Source of the DNA: Sphingomonas phyllosphaerae
GTDB lineage: Bacteria; Pseudomonadota; Alphaproteobacteria; Sphingomonadales; Sphingomonadaceae
Direction: 5' to 3'
Assembly: GCA_036946405.1 (NCBI GenBank)
Contig: JAQIJC010000001.1
Location: 875,001-939,000 of the forward strand
Length of the DNA: 64,000 nucleotides
Below the pieces are notes generated by a model. That model was not told the origin of the DNA, made no database searches, and saw only the letters and a list, made by a program, of their open reading frames with translations. Of the stretch, positions 58,436 to 64,000 are shown one piece after another. The number at the start of each line of letters is the position of its first letter. The stretch's first letter is position 1. The translations under genes and the position numbers were made by a program.

Positions 58436-60052
58436 CCGCGATCGACGCCGCAACGCAAATGCGGTGAGCGTCAGGGCCGCCCCGACCAGCAACGCTGCCC
58501 AATTCCCGAGCTGCGAGAAGAGGGTGGGCGCATGGGCGGGTGGGATCGGCACGACGATCGTGCCGCTGACGTCGCGCGCCACGGTTGCCAGCACTGCGCC
58601 ATCGGCGGCGATTACCGCGGAAATACCGGTCGGCGTGTCACGAATCACCGGCAGCCCCTCTTCGATCGCGCGCAGCCGGGCCTGAGCGAGGAATTGCGGC
58701 GAGCCCCAATTGCCGAACCACGCATCGTTCGACGGATTGAAGATCAACCTCGGGCGCTGCGCCGGGTCGACGACCTCACCCGAGAAGATGATCTCGTAAC
58801 ATAGCTGCATCCCGATCGCGCCGAACCCCGGCACGGTCATCGTCCGTGGCCCCGGCCCGGGCGCGAAATCCATGTCGCCCGGCACCAGTCGCGAGAGACC
58901 GAGCGGCTTGAGCAGCCACGGCATCGGCAGATATTCGCCATAGGGCACCAGATGCGCCTTGTCGTAGCGCCCACGGATCCGCCCTCGCCCGTCGAGCGTG
59001 AACACCGAATTGCTCGCGGTCGTCACCTCGCCCTTGCCGTCGAACTGGAGCGCGGTGCCGCCGGTGAGCAGCATGTCGCGCGGCCCCAGCACCGACGCCA
59101 TCCGCTCCCGCGTCAGCCACGGGCTGGTGTTGTCGTACACCCAATAGGGATAATCATCCTCAATGAAGTCGCGGATCACGCCTTCGGGCCACATCACCAG
59201 CCGCGGTGCCGCGCCCGGCGTCCCCGACAGCCGCAGCAGCCGGGCGAGCATCATCGCCTGATCGCTCTCGCCGCGCTGATCCTGCGGGACGTTGGGCTGC
59301 ACGACGACGAGCCTTGGCGCGTCTGCGGCAGCGGGCGTCGGTCCCGACCGGTAACTCAGCAGTTCCGCCACGGTCAGGATCGCGAACAGAACCACGCCGA
59401 TGCCGATCTGTTTGCGCCCCGCCGGCAGCAACAACAGCCCTCCGGCCGCCGCAACGGTGAGCCCTGACAGCGCATAGGTTCCCACCAACGTCGCCAGCCA
59501 CGCGACCGGCTGCACCGGCACCCACATCACCGCCAGCGGGTCCCACGCATAGCCGGTGAACAACCAGCTCCGCATCCACTCGGTCAGGATCCAGCACGCG
59601 CCGAACAGCAGCACGAACCCCGCATCGATCCGCGCCTTTCGCCCGCGCCACGCCAACCCTGCGCACAGCGCCGGAAACACCGCCAGATACAGCGCCAGCG
59701 CGAGCGGCGCGGCATAGCCCAGCCAGTGCGGCATCTGGTCCTGGAAGGTGAAGGCGTGCTGGAACCAATTGTCGTTGATCGTGAAATGCCCGACCCCGAA
59801 CGCCCAGCCACGCCACAGCGCCTGTGCACGCGTCGGTGCGACATGGACCAGCGCGATCCAGCCGGCGAACGCGGCGACCGCCAGCCACCACAATTCCAGC
59901 GGCGCGAACCCGCACGCCGCGGCGACGCCCAGCAACAAGGCGCTCAACGCAGGATAGCGGCGGGGAAACGCTTCGATCGAGGAACGATAGGTCAGGGGAG
60001 GGCTTCCTTCGCCGCGGACAGAAACCGTCTCCTGCGACGCTCCGCGCGGCAT
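58433..60052 (-). CDS. lnt: Apolipoprotein N-acyltransferase
   Basis: 539 residues. It adds the third acyl chain to lipoproteins in the inner membrane. About seven membrane helices (first from about 34) frame a periplasmic nitrilase domain (about 243-505) with the catalytic triad Glu in VMWPEGVI near 287, Lys in YDKAHLVPYGEYLP near 363 and Cys in GMQLCYEIIFSG near 416. FNPSNDAWFGNWGSPQFLAQARLRAIEEG near 437 is the conserved region after the Cys. The chosen ATG gives a 30-residue N-terminal tail before the first helix and may be a little too long. lnt precedes metK on the same strand. Confidence 0.95.
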   Translation of the reverse strand: MPRGASQETVSVRGEGSPPLTYRSSIEAFPRRYPALSALLLGVAAACGFAPLELWWLAVAAFAGWIALVHVAPTRAQALWRGWAFGVGHFTINDNWFQHAFTFQDQMPHWLGYAAPLALALYLAVFPALCAGLAWRGRKARIDAGFVLLFGACWILTEWMRSWLFTGYAWDPLAVMWVPVQPVAWLATLVGTYALSGLTVAAAGGLLLLPAGRKQIGIGVVLFAILTVAELLSYRSGPTPAAADAPRLVVVQPNVPQDQRGESDQAMMLARLLRLSGTPGAAPRLVMWPEGVIRDFIEDDYPYWVYDNTSPWLTRERMASVLGPRDMLLTGGTALQFDGKGEVTTASNSVFTLDGRGRIRGRYDKAHLVPYGEYLPMPWLLKPLGLSRLVPGDMDFAPGPGPRTMTVPGFGAIGMQLCYEIIFSGEVVDPAQRPRLIFNPSNDAWFGNWGSPQFLAQARLRAIEEGLPVIRDTPTGISAVIAADGAVLATVARDVSGTIVVPIPPAHAPTLFSQLGNWAALLVGAALTLTAFALRRRSR

Positions 60053-60136
60053 CGCAAGCCATCCGCGCGAGGTAGGACGTGACGATGACGGTTGCGAGGC
60101 GTATCAGTGCAGCATGACACGTGATGGATGGACCGC

Positions 60137-60439
60137 ATGAGCACCCCGATCGAAGTGGACCTGCCGCACCAGCTCGGCGTCGCCGGCGCACGATCGCGGA
60201 TCGACGGCGGCTTCGACAAGCTCGCCGGTTATCTGCCCGGCGGGCGCGTCACCGAGCATCGCTGGGACGGCGACACGCTGTACTTCACCGTCGAGGGCAT
60301 GGGGCAGCGCGTCGCGGTGCGGCTGGATGTCACCGAGCGAAACGTCCATGCCTTGTTCGAGCTGCCGGGACTGCTCGGCATGTTCGGCGAACAATTGCGC
60401 GCCAAGCTGCAGAAGGACGGTCCGAAGCTGCTGGCCTAA
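60137..60439 (+). CDS. Polyhydroxyalkanoic acid system (PHA_gran_rgn) family protein
   Basis: 100 residues from ATG 60137 (MSTPIEVDLPHQLGVAGARSRI); ATG 60128 would add three residues. It matches the small PHA_gran_rgn family: VDLPHQLGVAGARSRIDGGFDKLAG at the start and the ELPGLLGMFGEQLRAKLQKDGPKLL end. The name comes from its occurrence with PHA genes; the fold resembles lipid- or polymer-binding proteins, and the molecular role is uncertain. It is here alone, 28 kb from phaC and the phasin. Divergent from lnt. Confidence 0.82.
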   Translation: MSTPIEVDLPHQLGVAGARSRIDGGFDKLAGYLPGGRVTEHRWDGDTLYFTVEGMGQRVAVRLDVTERNVHALFELPGLLGMFGEQLRAKLQKDGPKLLA

Positions 60440-60455
60440 CCGCTGCCAAACCCAC

Positions 60456-60585
60456 CGTCGCCCCTGCGAAGGCAGGGGCCCATGTCTGTGTCGTGTGTCG
60501 ATCGGGTTGCCGCAGCGATCGCGGTCGGTGTGTCAGACGGCCCGCGGCACTCCACAGCCACTGGCCCCTGCCTTCGCAGGGGCGG
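60456..60585. repeat. Repeat family E, copy 3
   Basis: CGTCGCCCCTGCGAAGGCAG with GGGCCCATG on the left; ACTGGCCCCTGCCTTCGCAG with GGGCGG on the right; about 70 bp between. It separates the convergent PHA_gran_rgn and M16 genes. Confidence 0.78.
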
Positions 60586-60609
60586 CCGATGACGCGGTCG
60601 CCGCCCCGC

Positions 60610-63519
60610 TCACTTCGCCACCGCCCCCTTCGGCACCACCGCCATCGTCCAGTCCTTCTCCGGCTTCAAATACTTCGCCGCGGTCGCTTGCAACAGTGCG
60701 GGGGTGATCGTCGTGAAGTCGCTCACCAGGCTCTGGCTCGCCTCGATCCGCTTCGGATCGAACGTCCCGCCGCTGGTCTGGAGCAGCCAGAACTGGTTCC
60801 CCGACGACGCGCGCGCCATGTACTGGAGCATCGGCACGATCGTGCGGCGCAGCTCGTCCTCGCTGACCGGCGTCGCGACCAGCTCGCTCGCGATCTGGCG
60901 CGACAGCTGGAAGAACAGCGGCACCTTGTCGGGCGCGACCTTGCCGATCGCGATCAGCCGCCCGCCGCCGGGCTGCCCGACCGGCCACTGGCTCTGCGCG
61001 CTCGGCGAGTAGCTCGCCCCCGCCACCGAGCGCAGCCGGTCGAACAGCCGGTCGTTGAACACCGCCGCCAGCACGTCGAGCCGCCGCTGCTCGGCATGAT
61101 CGGCGGACCCGCCGCCGGTCGGCCAGGCAATGACCGCCGCCGCCTGATTGTCGTCGCCGTCATGCGTGCGCAAGACCGGTTGTGCGACATGCGCGGGAAA
61201 GCGCACCGCCGGCGAGCGCGGATCGTCCGCGCGGCGCGGCTTGAGCGCACCGAAGCTCTTCGCCACCGCCGCGATCGCTTCGTCGCCCTTCACGTCGCCG
61301 AAAATGTCGACCTCGATCGGCCCCGTCCCCAGTAGCGGCTGCCACAATTTCTTGAACGCACCGGCGTCGAGCTTCTCGATCTGCTCGAGCGTCGGCGTGC
61401 CCCAGCGCGGATCGCCGTCCCGCAGCAATCCTTCCAGATCGCGCGCCAGCACCCCGTCGGGTGACGACGACAGCCCGGCGTAACCCGCCAGCATCGCCGC
61501 GCGCGCGCGCGCCACCGGCGCCTTGTCCCAGCGCGGCGCGGCCAGTTTCGCCGCCATCAGCGTGAGATTGTCGGCATAATCGCCCGGCGTCGTCTGCGCA
61601 CCGAACAGGAACGCGTCGTCGCCGATGTCGAAATCGAGCCCCATCCGGCGGCCGGTGGTGAGCTGGTCGAGATCGCTCTGATCGAGCGTGCCGATCCCGC
61701 TGGCGATCAGCGCGCTGTCACCCGCCCATGCCGGGGTCGGCCGATCGGCCGGCAGCGCCTGAAAGCCGCGCCCGAACCGTACGCGCAGATAGACGCGGCC
61801 GGTTTCCGAGGCGTTGGGATAGATCAGCGCGCGCACGCCGTTGGCGAACGTCACCTGCTCCATCGGCGGATCGCCGACCCGCGCCTGCGCGACCGACTTC
61901 CCTGGCTGCCCGAGCTTCGGGACGCGCGAGAAGTCGACCGCCGCCTGCTGGGTGCGCTTGCCGGCCAGCCTCGAGACGTCGGCCTTCATCGCCGCGGCCA
62001 GCTTCGCCGCCGCGCCCGCATCGGGGGTGCGGGTGTTGACCAAGGCGCGATTGGCGTCGCCCTTGAACAGCCTGTTGGTCGATTCGACGATCGCGGCGGG
62101 CGTGAACATCCCCTTCGTACGCGCCTGCTTCAGAATGTCGTAGCTGGTCTGCGGACCCGCGACCGTCTCGCGGATGTCGAGCGCGCTGACCATGTCGTCG
62201 GCCTGCTTCGCGCCCGCCTCGACCCGCGCGGTGTCGACGTCATTCTTCATCGCGGCGTCGAACTCGGCCAGCTCGCGGTCGATCTCACCCTGCGTCGGCG
62301 GGGTCGCCATGGCGTCGGCGATCACCGCGCGGATATCCTTCAACGCGGCTTCCCAGTCGGTGCCGATCGGGATGACGTTGGTGAAGGTGCCGTTGGCAGA
62401 GCGCGACACGTCGTCGAGATTGACCGCCGCCTGCAGGAAGCTGCCCCCGGCGCGCGCGCGCGTCTCCAGCCGGCGGTTGATGAGCCGCATCGCGAGCTGG
62501 TCGACCATCCTTTTCTGGTTGAAGACGATCGTATCGCTCTGATATTTCCACGGGCGTAGCACCGCGGTGGCGACGACCGGCGGCAGCGATGGCTCGGCGA
62601 TCGTCTTGGCGATCGGCTCATCGGTCTGCGGCGTGCCGAAATCGGGATCGGCGGGATTGGGACCCTTGCCCTGCCAGCCGCCGAAATTCTTGACCACCAG
62701 CCGCGCGGCGACATCGGGATCGATATCGCCCGAGATGATGACCACCGCGCGCGAAGGGCGATACCATTTGTCGTGGAACGCCTGCACGCTGGCCGGGTTC
62801 GCCGCTTCCAGCGTCTTGATCGTCCCGATCGGCGAGCGGCTGGCGAGCGGCTGGCCAGCGAAGAAGGTCTGGCGCAGCGCGTCGCCATAGCGGACCTGCG
62901 GCCCCGGCGCCTCGCGCTGTTCGGCGAGCACCGCCGGGCGCTCGGCGGCGAGCCCGGCGTCGCTGATCGCGGGCGCGGCCATCATCCCCGAGAAGATCTT
63001 GAGGCTCTCGTCGAGCTTCACGTCGGTCGCGCCGGGCAGGTCGAGCTTGTAGACGGTCTGGGTCGGGGTGGTCGACGCGTTCGAATCGCTGCCGAACGTC
63101 GCGCCGAACCGCTGCCACACGCGCTTGGCCTCACCGTCGGGGACGTATTTCGAGCCGCGGAACGACAGATGTTCGATCAGGTGCGCAAAGCCCTGTTCGG
63201 CATCGGTTTCGTACAATGATCCCGCGTCGATGCGGACCCGCACCGCGACCTGCCCCGGCGGCACCGAATTGCGCCGCACCGCATAGCGCAACCCGCTGGG
63301 CAGTGCGCCGAAATGCCAATTGGTGTCGGGAGGGATGTCCGAGTCGGCGAACAGCCATGGCCGCGTGTCGACCGTGATCGGCGCGGCCGCCTGCGTGGGA
63401 ACGGTGGAGGTGGCGACCGGCGCGCGCCGCGCACGCTGCTGCGCGGGGAGCGGCAGCGCGACGGAGACGAGCAGGAGGGCGACGAGCGGCTTCGCGAGCA
63501 CGCGCGAATAAGGATGCAT
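60610..63519 (-). CDS. M16-family zinc metallopeptidase, secreted
   Basis: 969 residues. Signal peptide MHPYSRVLAKPLVALLLVSVALPLPAQQ, then four M16 modules in tandem. The first has the inverted zinc motif HxxEH in GFAHLIEHLSFRGSK near 113-117 and the distal Glu in LAEQREAPG near 190, so it is catalytic; the later ones (about 250-450, 545-700, 720-940) have lost the motif and serve in substrate binding. It resembles pitrilysin/PqqL-type enzymes that digest peptides in the periplasm. It is divergent from the partial hydroxylase gene (168 bp gap). Confidence 0.92.
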   Translation of the reverse strand: MHPYSRVLAKPLVALLLVSVALPLPAQQRARRAPVATSTVPTQAAAPITVDTRPWLFADSDIPPDTNWHFGALPSGLRYAVRRNSVPPGQVAVRVRIDAGSLYETDAEQGFAHLIEHLSFRGSKYVPDGEAKRVWQRFGATFGSDSNASTTPTQTVYKLDLPGATDVKLDESLKIFSGMMAAPAISDAGLAAERPAVLAEQREAPGPQVRYGDALRQTFFAGQPLASRSPIGTIKTLEAANPASVQAFHDKWYRPSRAVVIISGDIDPDVAARLVVKNFGGWQGKGPNPADPDFGTPQTDEPIAKTIAEPSLPPVVATAVLRPWKYQSDTIVFNQKRMVDQLAMRLINRRLETRARAGGSFLQAAVNLDDVSRSANGTFTNVIPIGTDWEAALKDIRAVIADAMATPPTQGEIDRELAEFDAAMKNDVDTARVEAGAKQADDMVSALDIRETVAGPQTSYDILKQARTKGMFTPAAIVESTNRLFKGDANRALVNTRTPDAGAAAKLAAAMKADVSRLAGKRTQQAAVDFSRVPKLGQPGKSVAQARVGDPPMEQVTFANGVRALIYPNASETGRVYLRVRFGRGFQALPADRPTPAWAGDSALIASGIGTLDQSDLDQLTTGRRMGLDFDIGDDAFLFGAQTTPGDYADNLTLMAAKLAAPRWDKAPVARARAAMLAGYAGLSSSPDGVLARDLEGLLRDGDPRWGTPTLEQIEKLDAGAFKKLWQPLLGTGPIEVDIFGDVKGDEAIAAVAKSFGALKPRRADDPRSPAVRFPAHVAQPVLRTHDGDDNQAAAVIAWPTGGGSADHAEQRRLDVLAAVFNDRLFDRLRSVAGASYSPSAQSQWPVGQPGGGRLIAIGKVAPDKVPLFFQLSRQIASELVATPVSEDELRRTIVPMLQYMARASSGNQFWLLQTSGGTFDPKRIEASQSLVSDFTTITPALLQATAAKYLKPEKDWTMAVVPKGAVAK

Positions 63520-63687
63520 GGCCCGAGTGTAGGGACGGGCGCGGCGCGCGGCAACGGCCGCCCGCCTTTCCTTTGCCGTTGTGCGCCACGTTCTGGCCGC
63601 GATGCGGGTTTATCCGCCGCCACTTTCCTGTCGTTCGCGGCGGGCAAGTAATTGATCGACAAGCAGATGATGAGGTGAAATCTGAGA

Positions 63688-64000
63688 GTGTCCGCATCGG
63701 GATCGCTGGCTGCGTCGCCCTCGTCGGTGCTGGTCGCCGAACGCGGCCGGCCATGGCCGGTGCGCGTCGGAAAGCGGCTGCGCGGCACCGTCGACCGGCT
63801 GATCGCGGGATCGTCGCTGGTCGCCAACGCACCGGTGCTCGACGTGCGCGATTTCGCCTGGACCGCACTGCTCCGCGATCGCTGGCATGACATCCTTGCC
63901 GAGGCGCGCGCGGTGGCGCTGGTCGGCGATGCCGCGCCCAGCCTCGCCACCATTTCCCCCGATCACCGCGCGATCGCCGAGGTCGGCAAGTGGCGCTCCT
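63688..64000 (+). CDS. Aspartyl/asparaginyl beta-hydroxylase-like protein, N-terminal part (cut by window end)
   Basis: 104 residues are visible from GTG 63688, with AGGTGA 10 bp before it; the in-frame TGA at 63676 limits the start. After about 45 residues the sequence VLDVRDFAWTALLRDRWHDILAEARAVALVGDAAPSLATISPDHRAIAEVGKWRS matches the entry to the beta-hydroxylase (LpxO-like) domain, where FxW-x-LxxxWxxIxxE and ISPDxxxI...KW are conserved. The Fe(II)-binding residues lie beyond the window. LpxO-type enzymes hydroxylate lipid A acyl chains; others modify peptides. The start is divergent from the M16 gene. Confidence 0.75.
   Translation, partial: MSASGSLAASPSSVLVAERGRPWPVRVGKRLRGTVDRLIAGSSLVANAPVLDVRDFAWTALLRDRWHDILAEARAVALVGDAAPSLATISPDHRAIAEVGKWRS

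Overview
The window is 64 kb of GC-rich (roughly two-thirds G+C) alphaproteobacterial chromosome. Protein sequences, the PEPxxWA-CTERM protein, the large TonB-dependent receptor, the RuvA, SerA and Rsh sequences and the abundant short palindromic intergenic repeats all point to Sphingomonadaceae, most likely Sphingomonas; this is judged by family resemblance only, without a database search. I see no tRNA, rRNA, CRISPR array, prophage, transposase or integrase. It is almost entirely core genome, densely coded, with most gaps under 300 bp.

Layout. 1-5.3 kb: end of serC, then serA (serine biosynthesis), a small DUF559 nuclease-like gene, hisZ and purA, all on +. 5.4-10.9 kb: on -, a secreted Gly/Thr-rich protein, aroC, an ATP-dependent DNA ligase and an AsmA-family protein. 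11.1-20 kb: on +, rpmI-rplT, a GIY-YIG protein, pheS-pheT, an aldose-1-epimerase-like protein, a ThuA-like protein and the bifunctional (p)ppGpp enzyme Rsh. 20-30.3 kb: envelope and housekeeping genes (M48 protease, GT2 glycosyltransferase, lysC, ubiG, Atm1-type ABC exporter, phospholipase-D/cardiolipin synthase, rpoZ, an AlaC/DapL-like aminotransferase). 30.4-37.4 kb: phaC and a phasin (polyhydroxyalkanoate storage), clpS, a dienelactone hydrolase-GST pair, and the peroxide-responsive pair ohrR/ohr followed by a glyoxalase. 37.5-45.8 kb: a possible carbohydrate-uptake locus with a TonB receptor, gluconokinase, an FCD-type GntR regulator, a free-standing LuxR-type HTH protein and a 1001-residue secreted double beta-helix plus beta-propeller protein. 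45.8-52.2 kb: PAP2 phosphatase, trmB, a PEPxxWA-CTERM protein, and a katE-PEBP-DUF3429 operon. 52.3-64 kb: a hybrid histidine kinase, a DEAD-box helicase, ruvA, metK, lnt, a PHA-granule-system protein, an M16 peptidase pair-domain protein and the start of an aspartyl/asparaginyl beta-hydroxylase.

The most distinctive feature is the intergenic DNA. At least six families of 30-130 bp inverted repeats recur between genes, and two small nuclease-fold genes (DUF559 and GIY-YIG) sit directly against or inside two different repeat families, in the middle of housekeeping operons. Several regulatory sites are also legible: two GGAAC-N16/17-CGTT promoters of the EcfG general-stress type, paired TATCGCGATA palindromes between ohrR and ohr, a TTAA-N7-TTAA CtrA-type box before the PEP-CTERM gene, and a 30-bp AT-rich palindrome before metK. 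I found no clearly undescribed multi-gene system; the repeat-linked nucleases and the sugar locus are the best candidates for follow-up.
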